Shown: positions 13,317 to 26,205 of the stretch, piece by piece
Layout: every line of letters starts with the position of its first letter
How positions within the stretch are numbered: the stretch's first letter is position 1
DNA from: Mesocentrotus franciscanus
Lineage: Eukaryota > Echinodermata > Echinoidea > Camarodonta > Strongylocentrotidae
DNA length: 64,000 nt
NCBI GenBank assembly: GCA_037976565.1
Contig: CP137679.1
Coordinates: forward strand, 26,267,127 to 26,331,126
Direction of reading: 5' to 3'
Translations under genes and position numbers: made by a program
Notes under the pieces: generated by a model
Told to the model about the DNA's origin: nothing
The model's input: the letters and a program-made list of their open reading frames with translations, nothing else
Database searches by the model: none

Positions 13317-15534
13317 CCCTCCCGTCTCTCTCTCTTTCTCCCTCTCTCTTTCCCACCCCCTCTTGCGCTCTTTCTCTCTTCCTTTTTCACCATTCACAAT
13401 AACTACTGTGACAGTTGTTGCAACCACTACACCTTAAAAGTAAAAGGGTGGTTTCTGCCTATCCTGACACATCAGCTCCCAAGTAACTCTATCATTTGGA
13501 AATAAAATACTCTTTTTATTTCAGAATATCGGTGTACCAATATCGGTGTACCTTAATAATGTTATATTCCTTTACATCCCAGTCACTCTCTGCTACTTCT
13601 ACATCTAGTCTAGATAAAGATGATTGTGTGGAAGATGTTATCATAAAAAGAGCAGTACAGGGCATGGAGAAGTAAGAAGTGGAAACTATTAGACAAGTAA
13701 TAATACTATTAAACCTGACTTGAAAGGGAAAGAGGGGTGTTTCTCTGATCACCCTACATACATGTATTGTTGCTACATCAGAAATGCCTAGGGAAAGTAT
13801 TCAGATAGTCACAGCCATTTTTCTTTGACTTATATATTAACCTCAAAGAGACATTTCCATTAAAAAATACATGACAGAATATGTACCTGTATATGTACAC
13901 CTAGAATGCATAATACATGTACATGTATGTACACCAATCGTGTTGCTATGTCAGAAAAGCTTTCTGCAAGCTTTTGGGTCATTTGTACACCTGTCTATTA
14001 AGCTAAAAAAGGGAATATTTCCATGAAAATAAATAAAATCTAGGTAGCTTATAGGGCTCTCAACATCATATGCTACAATGTACATGCATAAATGTAGGTT
14101 AACTACCATTTTCCCTTCCGGGTATGGAAACAATATTCAGAGATTGCTTTGAAGGCCTTGCCACATGATTTCATTCTTTGTACCCACAATATGAACTAGC
14201 TCAATCAACCTCTCCTCTAATCAATGTCAAGTTTTGTAGAACAGACCCATGTCGTCACATTAAGAACGTGATCCTCCATGCATTGAATCACGATGCCATT
14301 CATTGTGCCAATGCTCTGGGTGCATCACAAAAGATCGAAAATTGACAGCACAAGGGTGGATTACTCGCTCGGTGGGAAGGCAAATGCTTGTCCATCCAAT
14401 ACACAGACCTTCAATTTGGGACCAACTCCATCCATAATTGCAAAATATGCCATATGCATTTACATGTACAGCCATGCCATGACATTCGCTTCTTGAGTAT
14501 TCATAAATTACACAAAGCCGATTTGCTCCAATGTGAATATGGATGTATTTTTGCCTTAGGATAACCAAGAATCATGACTATTGCAAATGCAATGACATAT
14601 ATATTGCCCTGTCTTTTCTATGAAGTTATACAAGTACAGTAATCTTTAATACCAGAATTACATCTAAAGCTGATATTCTAAGTGGATACTAGCATGAAAT
14701 CCCAAATGAAGAGCAAAAGTTTAAGATGATTGGTTCCCCAAACAGTAAACTGACAGTGAAACAACAAAAAAATCAAAAGAAGCTTTTCAAATACAGTCTC
14801 ATCTTGATCCACTTTTTAAACAAAAAGATATATTGTGTAAGATATTTTGATGTTCTGCCAATGATTTCTGATAAATTTTAGTGTTAACTTTTGAAAGGGA
14901 TCCGAATTTAGGGCTACATAAATCTTACTGAACAAGATACACACATGTCTAGCATACCCCACTGCAATCTTGGGCACACTGCTACCCGTTGCTTTTACAA
15001 TAAAAACCCTCTGACGCAGAAGCAAATTTACATCCCAGCCCAGGATGTAAATTATTACTTTATCTTTCCCCTTCCGGGGTTCATTTTTACAGAATTTAAT
15101 TATGTAATCATGTTATTATTTTTAACCTCTTTATCATTCAATATTCCAGTTAAAACACTTTATGGCACCTTAAGATAATCAGTAGGTACATCTTGCTATT
15201 TGTACTGTATGTATAAACCACAATCAAATGAACCTGATGAAAACCACTTTTTGGGGTGTTTTTTAAATTTTGTATTTGTCTGTTTGGTGATTTGGGGGCT
15301 TACTAAAATTGTACTTGGGCTTTGAATTGCCTCGTAAGAGTATGGACCGATGAGTCTTGTGCTGTACATGCATGCATGGCTCCTCAATGGTATTAAAGCT
15401 CCATACATGTATCATGGTTAGAAGCAGTTGTCACTGACCTCGTTATGCCCTAGAGGTTTCTGGTGAGTAGATAGCAGAAGAGCATGGCTGACAGTCTGAG
15501 GTGTGGGGCTAATCAACCATGTCACTCCTTACCC

Positions 15535-15990
15535 CCCACCCTTCTAGAAGGGTGAATTGCCGTTTGGTCTACAACCAATTCATCTACTACCCAATTGGTT
15601 GTTATCTACTACCCAATTGGTTGTTTCCCTTATATGATCTACAATGTACATATACACCCAGCCAGTCTACTATCCACTGGTCTAATAATCATTCTGTCTA
15701 CTTATAATTTGGTCTAATGACCATTTACATGTAGGCTAATAGCCATTTGGTCTTATTTCCATTTGGTCTAATATTAAATAAATCTACTAACCATTTGGCC
15801 TATTGCTCATTTAGTCTAATTTCCTTATGGTCTAAATAATCATTCAATCATAAATAATAATAATCATCAAATGATTATAAGACCTTATGGATAGTAGACA
15901 AAATGGACATTAGACAATATTTTAGACAAATGGCTATTATACTAAATGGTCATTAGACCAAATGAACACTAGACCAAAATTATTATTAGA
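15535..15990. repeat. degenerate minisatellite in palindromic arrangement
   Basis: A unit of about 16-20 bp close to GGTCTAATGACCATTT repeats with variation across 15550-15835. After an AT-rich centre near 15850-15875 the same unit continues as its reverse complement (AAATGGTCATTAGACC) to 15990. The unit is itself partly palindromic around its centre. It has no coding capacity. Confidence 0.75.
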
Positions 15991-16712
15991 CCTACATGTA
16001 GTTGCTCTGTACAGAAAATTTCATAGACTTTCATTTTCTTAGTTATTGATGACAGAATGGATTTGTTTCATACAAATCATATTTGTAATAATTATATTTA
16101 GGGTGAATGTATGATCAACAATTTTCTTAAAGGTAGATATAAAGATTATATAAGTGTTTTAGTACGGGGCAAATGGCAGGGGACGATACGTCACAGAGTT
16201 GCCAATTTGTGATTGAATGATTGCAAATTCAAAAATTCCTAACTTACTTAATTCTAATAAGAATTTGCTCAAACTTTTAATGACCTGTTCCTCTCATTTA
16301 TGTATGATACACAAATTATTTTTTCAGATGATTGGTACATTTTAACATGTTTGGAATACGACTAAACTTTCTTGCACTAGAGAAAGCCTTTAAATCGATT
16401 CTCAAACTTAAATAAAGGTTTATGGACTATTACCTCTGGAAACACAGAATTACAGTTTGTACTTCAAATGATGAAGAGTTCTGTATTGGCACATATTACC
16501 CATAGCGCTGTAAGTGCATTGCGTGATACACTGTAAATATTGATTCTGATTTTCATCCTGCCAAGTTCTGTACTGTTGCCTGCTGCTTTTCTAAGTCATA
16601 TTCACTGTTCATGTCATGTGACTTCAATTTTCTCTAAATATTATTCCTCAATAATATTGCATGTTTGTTTAAACTACAGTTTGGTTTTAACATTTCCATT
16701 TTAGACAGATCC

Positions 16713-17447
16713 TTAAAGGGCAAGTCCACTCCCAAAATAACTTACTTTCAATAGAAGCAGAAAAATCAGACAAACCAATAAAAAAAAGTTTGAGCAAAAT
16801 CAGATAACTAATAAGAAAGTTATGAATTTTAATGACATGAAAAACTTTGAAAATCACTAGACAAATTGGCAACTCAATCATGAGTCTGTGACGTCATATC
16901 CTCACTATCCACTAAGTATTTTCTTTATATTGATAATGTAAATTTCCCATTTTCCCCCTAAGAATCTTATTTCTTCACACCAGCATCCAAGTTTATAGAT
17001 TGATAGTAATATGTTTTTGTGTGGATGCACTAATATAGAGTAATTTTTTTCCAGTTAACTCATGAAAAATGTGAATTTTGATAAACTATTTATATAAAAA
17101 TCAATAATTATGAATATAAAATATTCAGAAAATAGTATCAATTCTTTAAAGTTCATAAAAGATTTTGTGAAATGTCATGCACGCAATATGATACAAATCA
17201 TATAACCTGGCAAAGGCATGGGGAAATCACGTTTTGGGGGATAAAAAGGGAAATTAATGGGATTAAAAGCAATAGTGAGGACGTGACGTCACAAACTGAT
17301 AACCAAATTGGCAATTTGTGTAGTGATTTCCATTGTTCCATAGTTTTACATACTTTTTGAAAATTCATAACTTTCTTTTGGATTGGTTTGTCTGATTTTT
17401 CTGCTTCTATTGAAAGTAAGTTATTTTTGGAGTGGACTTGTACTTAA
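16713..17447. mobile_element. TTAA-flanked MITE (AAGTCCACTCC family)
   Basis: The element is bounded by TTAA at 16713-16716 and 17444-17447. Its inverted ends share GCAAGTCCACTCC / ACAAGTCCACTCC followed by about 60 bp of good complementarity (ACTTACTTTCAATAGAAGCA and its complement). A second inverted block, around TGACGTCA and CAAATTGGCAA, lies further in. TTAA duplications suggest mobilisation by a piggyBac-like transposase, which is inference. It contains no transposase. Confidence 0.75.
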
Positions 17448-19884
17448 AACAGTTTCTTTAACTGGTCGCTTGCTATGTCATGGATATATTTTGATATTTT
17501 AACAAAATATTACTTGAAAAAGCAAATCTGAATATGGGAATACTCCTTCATTTTGTCTAGACAGGGATGATAATTTGTCTTGGCCTCATATTGTGCATGC
17601 ATTCAACTAAAAAACTTTGTTTGCCCGAAGTTTAAGGGTCGGGTCGCAGAGACCTGGAAGGTGTTCCCTCTTTTCCCTGACTCGCATGCGCTTATAAGGG
17701 AGTACTCACAATGTACGTAGGGCCCTACACTTCCTGCATGCAAAGTCTCTAAGGAAAGTCGATTTCCTCTTCCATGGGTCATAACCTTGTAAGCACTACA
17801 TGTAGCACTCTGTGGCTCCAGCGCTGCACTCTGAGCCACCAATAGCCACTCCAAACGCTCTTGCAAGTTGTGACTGGCATTCAATCAAGATTTATCGGGA
17901 ATTAATTTGACCCTATTCTGGGGCATACCCTTAGAAGTAAACTGCACAGGGGTAGTCATTCTTCTCTTGCCTGAAGGGAGAACATAAATCAATCATCCCT
18001 GAACTTGTAAAAAAATGACTCTACTGACCATTTCCCACACTGAGACGGTGACTTGATGATCGCTGGAAACCTCTAGGTTATGGTCTTGACTTTGTTATCA
18101 GGTTACGATCTTGACCTTGTTATCTTGGGAGAGAGAAAGAGGGTTGTACTTTGGGATCAAAGAGGCCTTCCTATCGGTTTCAGGTCCTCTGGGCAATGAT
18201 TGATACAACTCTATAACTGGAGACTATAAATCTCCACACCTCTACAAGAGCAAGTAAAATGCACTTGCAGACGTCAAAATGTAGTCTGTCAAAACGGACA
18301 CTACAATCACAATGGCATCAGACAGTAAATCACATCAATACTGCATGTCAATACCATTGTGAGATGCAAATACTTGGAGATAATTATGGATTACAAAATC
18401 ATAAGCTTTTAAGAGTAGTCATACATACTTGGGCAAAGTTCTGTAAAAATATGTACTGTACCTCAACCCTGGATCTTGTTCTTTCTAATAAGGAACAGCA
18501 TATTACTTTAATGCACATGTACTACATATGTAACTACAGTACTATACTGTACATGTCCATGGTCCTGGAACTTACACTGCACCAAACATTCAAGACTGAA
18601 AAGAATCATGGTTTTACCTTAAGAGTAAACCTGAGAGTAAAAACATGAAAATCAAACTGAAATAATAAAAAAAGAGAAAACCTCACAATTTCATATTTAG
18701 CATAAAGCTGTACAAACTCAAAGCATTATACGAGGGAACCAGAAAACACACAAGATCAATGAAGCTGCATACAATACAGACTACATTTGAACAAAAGTAG
18801 AAGCAGGAAAGGGTTCATTTTCTTCTTTGCTCAGCCTCATAAAAAGATGGATACAATAGCATAGCTCACCTCCTCCTGTGGCCATACACTTTTCATTTCA
18901 ATAGGTGTGATATGATTACCTGCACGACTTGATACTCTTTTATTAGGGGCTCATGCAGCCCAAATAATATTTCTCCCAATCATATATAGCCCACATGAAA
19001 GGTACAGTAGGTCTATGAAAAGCTTGATAATGTGTAGATAATACATGCATGTACATGTGTACATGTACATACTAAAAAGGGCATGCATGTCTGAGATTAA
19101 ATACATGTACATGTAATTTGACTTGATTTTTGTCTAGCATGCTACTGAATTGGGATCAATTCTTTTCAAAGTTAACAATTTGGCGTGCATAAATGCAGTT
19201 AGGGCTGTTACGTGTCAAGAGAAAAAGGTTTTAAAATGTACCTGTAATGTAAACCTACATGCTTTTCCAATGGATGAGGAATCAGGATCCTAAATTTTGT
19301 GTCAGTCACATGTAAAACATATTTGCACTTTGCAATGTTATCATTATCTAAAACAAACAGTGATCATTTACAAGATCCAACTACGAAAATGTTCACTGTA
19401 AAATGTATAGGCCTACATAAAATTGTATACAATGTGTACATGTACATATGCACGGAAAATGTGTTAATAATTGTTTAATGTTTTGATATTACTTTCTGTT
19501 TGCTCAGGAAATCCAGCTACATGGAGAGGAAGGAGAAGAAGAAAAAAAAATTCCCCTGTACACTACCTTAGTCCAAGGAGATATTATACATGTACATACC
19601 GGTATACATGCATGTAGCGTGCAAACTGTGCACATAACACAATGACAATGTGCCTTTCATGAGCCTCGTAGCGTTGAATGTGAACGACATGAGGGGATAT
19701 ATACTTGTCTTGAGTGAGTCTATGTGAAAGCTTCTGGCAAGCATCTAACGGCCTGTTCAGACAACAGAAAATCTATACTAAATTCATACGTAAAAAATGT
19801 ATAAAATCGTCACATACACTGTATGTAGGAGGGGTGCACACAGGTGAAAAAAGGGATATCGTTCAAAGGACAGATCCTGTACAG

Positions 19885-20187
19885 AATATATCGTCGCACG
19901 GGTGGCAGAAGGGCGTTAGTGCGCGAGCGACTCGAAAACTTCTTTTCGAATTATTCGCATTTAAAGGTTTGTTTTATATTTAAACTGCTTTCCGTCCCGA
20001 AAATTGGTTTAAAATTTTAAAGACTAATAGAAATGTTATAGTAGAACACGGCCACAAACATTTTTCGGAAATAATTCAGTTTTATAAAAGTTTGAGGCGA
20101 TTTAGTGCTAACGCCCTTCTGCTTTGCATTTCATTTTTGACCTGAAATTCGAGCTAACGCCCTTCTGCCACCCAGGCGACGATATAT
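19885..20187. mobile_element. foldback element (TATATCGTCGC termini)
   Basis: The left arm TATATCGTCGC...GGTGGCAGAAGGGCGTTAG (about 19887-19919) is repeated inverted at about 20154-20186. An extra copy of the CTAACGCCCTTCTGC motif lies at about 20108-20122. No coding capacity. The 70-90-residue open frame crossing it is not supported as a gene. Confidence 0.65.
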
Positions 20188-20268
20188 GAACATGTCAGTT
20201 GATGTGACAGCTGGACAATCATCAGTGCTACATGTAGCTCACAACAAGCCCTGCTCAGTCAATAGGCC

Positions 20269-20466
20269 TGTCTTCATCAGCTCGAGATTGCCAAATAACC
20301 CGCTATTTTAACTATCCCGATCACAAATTATCCCACTAATTTCTCGAGCTCGAGTTCAGAGTTCAAGTTCAGAGTTCGAGCTGCTGAAGACGCGATCTGT
20401 AACTTTGGGCTTATTTCTCAAATCAGAAATAGCGGGCTATTTGGCAATCTCGAGCTGATGAGGACA
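20269..20466. mobile_element. foldback element (CTTCATCAGCTCGAGATT family), copy 1
   Basis: Arms of about 40 bp, TGTCTTCATCAGCTCGAGAT at the left and its near-complement at the right, enclose a CTCGAG-rich centre. The same family recurs, longer and rearranged, at 25664-26046. Confidence 0.65.
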
Positions 20467-21225
20467 TACTTATTGTGGTTTTCGTATTCTAGACAAGAAG
20501 GGGTATCATGATAATTTAATTACTAGTCTTTGTTCCAAACAGTGCTCAAACATACCTTTCGCCATATGTCTGGTCATACATCGTTTCATAATTTGATGTT
20601 CGCACTAGCAATTAATAATCACTTATCATATCCCATGTACATGTATATGGTTTTTGTACAGCAATACAATGAAATTTGGTTGTGTGAACTGGGGGTTGTA
20701 TATCAGGTGATATCACGACATGGCAATGATGAAATCTAGCTTGACTGACATCAATGCCCATAGCCATGTCTGCACCATAGGAAATTACTCATTTGTTTAG
20801 AATCCTGGGAAATCAGTGCGCCCCCTCCCTCTCTTTGCCCATCTCTCTCACCCCCTTCTCTGTTGTTATTACCAGGATTTCTCCTGACTCAGGATTTTGA
20901 AAGCAATTTCATTTTCTTGTGTCGCGATCAACTTTGCACAACAAAAACTGTGAGCATTGTACAATAATTTGGGAATACCATACAATACAGGTGTTTTATA
21001 GTGAAACAGAGAATTGGGCATCAGTTCTAATGAGAACTTGATAAAAATAGTCAAAACATAATGAAAGCATTCAGCATTGTATAATATGAGAAATATGGTC
21101 GCTAAGACAATTTTTATGATGATATGTGTTTCTATGAATACAAATTTTCTTTGCAAGTGTAATCAGGCTGTTCATCTCTGTCTCCATTTTCCCTCTTGAG
21201 TCTTGGCCTGCCTTTCTCTACATGT

Positions 21226-21430
21226 ACATATACCTCCCTCCCCCTGTCTCCTTTCTCTCACTTTCTCAATCTGTCTGTGCCGTGACCCTGCCCCCCAACC
21301 CCTCTCTCTTTCTTCTCTCTTTGTGATCCTCTCTCCCTTTCTCTCTCAACCTGTCTTTCCCCTTCTCTCGCTCTCTCTACACACTCTCTTTCTCTATCTC
21401 ACCTCTCCTTCTCTCTCCCTTACCCCTCCT
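21226..21430. repeat. CT-rich low-complexity tract
   Basis: This is pyrimidine-rich sequence of imperfect CTCTCT/CCCTTT units; the reading frames across it are trivial. Confidence 0.75.
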
Positions 21431-23163
21431 AATCGCCCAATCCTCGATTCATCATTTTAAAGTATATTCATCTTTTCCCTCGCTCTCCCCATCTCAGTAT
21501 CCATCAATCCATTTCTCATGGATTTTCATTGTCATATTCATTACCCCTCATTTTGCCTTCCTCGTCACTGCACCAAAAAGTACAATACACCTCACACACT
21601 GTACATGTACACTATGCAAGACTGCAGACTACATGTCTGTTGTAGGAGCCCTCTTTCCTGTACTCCTGTACTGTGCACAAGTAATAATCTAACCTGTCTA
21701 TAAAGGCTAACCAAGGATAACATGAAAGTGGTCACTGTAGACAGGTGGCCTTGAATAAACACATTGACCTCCAATGGCAATGGTTCTTTTTAAAGGGAGA
21801 CAAAGGGCCTACGCTGTAGCAAAGGTACATGATATTGTCTATGAACATGGACACATCATGCATCCCATTGATATTCTGAATGTTCTTGAGTTTATGAAAG
21901 TGTTGAATAAACAATTCTGAACTTGAATTTGTAGGTGATCACTGTAAACACAAGCCATTACGGCCAACAGAAAGGTGGAAACCGAGACATACTGTTCATG
22001 TACATGTACTTGACTAAAATCATCATAAACACAGTTTGAAGATGGTAACATCCTTTCCAAGAAAACCAGAACTGACATGTTTCCATGCCTGCTACATTTA
22101 TGTGGACCTAACATGCATTTACAGGTGTACCTGTACATGTACAGTTTGTATGTCCCTCTTCACTACCACACATGCATGTATTGTCTGTGTTTCTCCACCC
22201 TTCACTTTCACTTGTACCGGTACATGTTTGTATAGCAACACTAATGTACATGTACATTGTATACTCGACCAACCGAACATGAACACCGCAGCAGGCCCAC
22301 ATTCTTATTATAGTGATCACTGCAATTATGCCTGTCTGATGAAAGCAATCCAGTATACATTTGGAAGTAACTGCCATCAATTTGAACGCATTAAGAAAAT
22401 GTTCTGCTTGAATTCTGCGAGAATGACGCATCATACATTCATCTCAACACTGATCTACATGTACATGTACGAGCAAACATTTTGCTGATTCCATTTCCAA
22501 TCATGTGCACATAAGAATATCTAACCCTGCATTTGGACTTACAAAATTCATTGTATACATGTAGCTATACTATAATTAACATTTTGTAGTCTGAACATCA
22601 TAAAAAGAAACGTTGTATATTGAAATGCCTGTTGGAGCATAGTTTTGAACCAAAACTTGATATAATCAGGGTTTCACTCTAGTCTGAAAGTCGTACATGT
22701 ATGTACAAAAATTGTAAAACTAGGCGAGGTTTATCATTAGCAGGTACTGCTGCTTGGCCAGTGTCAACTGACCTCTTCAAAGTTACTGTAGTTTCTTTAG
22801 CCCATACATTTCTTTGTAATTATATTATGTTATTGTCCAGTCTGTATGCCCCTTTCGGTTTTCATTATACGATGGATGATACTTTATACGATATTTTTAT
22901 GAATTTTAAAATAAATTTTGTACATTCTGAATAAGCTATCTGCGACTTGTGAAGTGAGGTATCTTATCCTTCCAGAAACAGGGCATCGCAGATAACCTTG
23001 TTCCACCTGCGCTGGCGACAAGGATAGACTAGGGGGTACTTCCTGACATTTCAGACAGCAAATCAAATAAATTTGGACTCAGAGCTCGACTACAATGTAC
23101 CTGTATGTACACAGCATCTCATGTTTCAAAGCCTTTTCTCAGTTCTTTTCTATTTATAACCCC

Positions 23164-23165
<2 letters not shown>

Positions 23166-23202
<37 letters not shown>

Positions 23203-23220
23203 CTCTCTCTCTCTCTTTCT
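23166..23220. repeat. CT microsatellite
   Basis: A (CT)n tract is interrupted once by CATTTT. Confidence 0.9.
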
Positions 23221-23296
23221 CTAACTCACTCACTCTGGTCCATACTTTGCATCTTCCCCATGCATAATCAGTAATCACTATTCTACTTGCATCTCT

Positions 23297-23869
23297 TTAA
23301 AGTACAAGTCCACTACACTGAAAAGTTGAGCTGATTAGATAGACAAAAATCTAAAAAGCCCAAATATAACTTGGTTTTGGAAAATGGTGCTCAGATTTAT
23401 TTTTAATAATTTTTTTTAATGAGCAAAAAACAAGTTAATGATCGAGTCGGTTGTGACGTAGGGTCCTCACAACACAGATTCAATGTAACCAAATTTAATG
23501 CATACGTCTGTGTGAAGTGCCTCGATACAAACTATTTCATTCACCTGATAAGAATAATGAAACACTATTATTCTTATCAGGTGAATGAAATAGTTTGTAT
23601 AGATGCACTTCACAAAGACGTATGCATTAAATTTGGTTACATTACGAAAATAGCCTATTGTCAGAATGTATACCGCTGGCACTTTCGTTGTGAGGAGCAT
23701 ACGTCACATCCGTACAGCAATATAAATGTTTTGCTGGAAATACCCGAAACAAAAATCGCTCTTAAAAATCACCTGATTGAAGTACGCCCATGATATTTGG
23801 CAGTTTTAACCTTTGATTTATTTACAAAATGTTATAATTTTTGAAAATCGGAGTGGACTTGGGCTTTAA
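23297..23869. mobile_element. TTAA-flanked MITE with long internal hairpin
   Basis: It is bounded by TTAA at 23297-23300 and 23866-23869, with inverted ends GTACAAGTCCACT and GCCCAAGTCCACT. This is the same terminal motif as the element at 16713. In the middle, 23482-23643 forms an almost perfect hairpin: arms of about 77 bp begin with AATGTAACCAAATTTAATGC and meet at a short loop near 23559-23566. Because of this symmetry the two strands translate into similar peptides, which are not evidence of a gene. Confidence 0.75.
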
Positions 23870-24944
23870 CTTTCACCAATACCTGCATACACTGAATTCC
23901 TCATCATTGTCATATCAAACTGCTTGTACTGTACATGAAATACTACATCCTGCCACTTGTTGGCCAGAAAATGGCAAGAATCTTCAGATTCAAGAAGGCA
24001 ATTGAGGTCTAAAAAACTAGTACTGAGCAACCTTGGTTTTTCATCATGACAGTTGCACAAAGCCCAAAGTTTCATGTGCCAAAATTCAAGAAATCAAAAG
24101 CATTAACAGATTGTACATGCTCAAGGAATAACTGCAATTTTGTTGCATAATTGTTTACCCACAAGTCTGGAATACAAGTCTACAGTGTAGCAGGAAAGTG
24201 GGAGGGCAGCATCCTGAAATATCTCTTTATTCTGAAATCTCCGACTTCCGATCGACATTTAGAAAAATGTAGCTTCTCTCAATAATTTGCAACATAAGCC
24301 AATGATTCCCATATACAGTTTCCTTAAGCAATACCTGCTCGTCTAAAAGGTCAAAATAGCTGGCTTTGAGCCTGGTTGGGAAGGTCATTATTATCATTTT
24401 TTCATCAGTTGCCATGGAAGTGGACATTCTGCTCTGTTTGGCTGAGCTGACATCAACCAAGCCTAAAATATCTGCCATGAGTCAGTGAGTTGAAAATAGC
24501 TCCAATCATGCTACATCCACATACACACACACCGCTTCCATAATCAATGCATAACAGAATGAGACGAGTCTCCAACATCCACCTGCTAATGCTGTAGACC
24601 TATTTTTTCCATGTGACTTTTTTTATTTGTATTTTTAAAAAAATTCTTAAGAGGATTATATCCTTCCTGATATATAAATTTACATATGAAGCTATTTCCA
24701 CACCTGTGATTTTGATGTGGTGGTTTTTAATTCAATTTTTTGTCTTCTACTTTCCAAATATCCCCTTATTCATAAAAATTCAAGTGCAAACAGATGCAAT
24801 ACTGGAAGATATGTTGTGTGGCTATCACACTATCTAAATATATTTTCATAAATGTGTATGATGTGTGCTGTAATTTTTGCAGGGCTGGAGTGGTTGTAGG
24901 CTATTCAAAATGTTGTAATGGTTGCATCAATATAATCAGAATAA

Positions 24945-25398
24945 GACCCCGTTCTCACTCACTTCGTTGGAGCGGTCTAACTAAGACCCGTTCCTCAGGA
25001 GCGGTTCTTAGGTGAGTGAGAACGGTCAAAGTGGTCCAGGAAGTGGACTTCTGGACCGCTCCAGAAGACCACCTCGGGAGGTGGTCTTGAGGAACGGGTC
25101 TTATTAAGAGCGGTTTGGAGCGCTCTAACGTGCGAGTGTGAACGGAAGCGTACTTTGAACGGAAGTGGTCTAGTGACGTTGCGTGCGAAACATGTAGTAC
25201 GGTACATACGCTTAGTATTCGCGAAAAATTTACCCGCTGACCTGAGCTGCCATAGCAACAAGACCACTTTGACTCGTGGAGCGGTTTGAGCCATAAAAAA
25301 CTGCTCGGAGTGTGAACCCTCGCAAACCGTTCCTCAAGACCCGTTCCTCTGGAGCGGTCTAACTAAGAACACTTTCAAAGTGAGTGAGAACGGGGTCG
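24945..25398. mobile_element. GC-rich MITE (GACCCCGTTCTCACTCACTT termini)
   Basis: The inverted termini are GACCCCGTTCTCACTCACTT at 24945-24964 and the matching complement at about 25378-25397. Internally, several GGAGCGGTCTAACTAAGA and ACCCGTTCCTC blocks repeat in both orientations. Base composition is clearly more GC-rich than the flanks. No transposase. Confidence 0.7.
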
Positions 25399-25663
25399 AA
25401 GTCAAGGAGGAAAAGACTGCAGAGGAAAAGACTGCAGAGTGCAGATAATGATGAAAAACGATGCTAATTAATGCTATTGGGCGCACTGAGTTGAATTCAC
25501 ATATTAACCCCACAAAATGAGTTTTTTTTTACAAGGATGACTAAATTTATGGAAGTGGAATGGCTAAACCAATACAAGAAAGGCATTCTACATTTCAAAA
25601 TTTCAATTAGAGGTCATTCAGTGTTACTGTTCAATTTCATGTTCTTCTACAATGTACAGTAGG

Positions 25664-26046
25664 TGTGTCTTCATCAGCTCGAGATTGCTAAATAGCCCGC
25701 TATTTCTGATTTGGGAAATAAGCCCGAAGTTACAAATCGCGTCTTCATCAGCTCGAGATTCATGAATCTCGAGCTTGAGAAATTAGCTCGAGATATTTTG
25801 CTAAGCGTTCGCGCATAGTGCGAGTCTTCGGGCTGGTGAAGACGCACCGACAATTAGCGGGATATTTTGCCAAATAGCGGGATAGTTTGCAAACTAGCCC
25901 AAGATATCTTGGGATGACTATCTCGACCAAATATCCCGGTAATTGCAACTGCGGGCTGATGAAGACGCAAATTAGCTGGACAATTTGCGATCGGGATAGT
26001 TAAAATAGTGGGTTATTTGGCAATCTCGAGCTATTGAAGACGGGCC
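25664..26046. mobile_element. foldback element (CTTCATCAGCTCGAGATT family), copy 2
   Basis: The outer ends match those of the element at 20269-20466. An additional internal CTTCATCAGCTCGAGATTCA is followed at once by its inverse (TGAATCTCGAGCTTGAG), and further GATGAAGACGC blocks occur. It is therefore a compound or rearranged palindrome made of several copies of the same terminal motif. Confidence 0.6.
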
Positions 26047-26071
26047 TAGTGTATACAGTGTACACTAAAAA

Positions 26072-26205
26072 TATGATTGATTGATTGATTTTTATTCGAC
26101 AAGCTTCCAACATATACAATAATAACAGATCAGAAATAAGTCAGCTTGAACAGGATAACCCACGAAAGCTCGAGAGCTTATTTCCAGTGGGGTCCCCTAC
26201 AGACA
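26072..26205 (-). mobile_element. 3' end of a CR1/L2-like LINE
   Basis: On the minus strand the segment reads GGGGACCCCACTGGAAATAA, then GTGGGTTATCCTG, then AATAAAAATCAATCAATCAA. The short AATC/TCAA tail repeats and the GACCCCA-GGAAATAA phrase are typical of 3' ends of CR1-like non-LTR retrotransposons in marine invertebrates, as far as I recall. It is strongly 5'-truncated and carries no coding sequence. Confidence 0.5.

Noticed and set aside
23419..23793. Open frame of 124 codons
   Set aside because: It lies wholly inside a MITE and crosses its hairpin; the matching minus-strand peptide shows that it is a repeat artefact.
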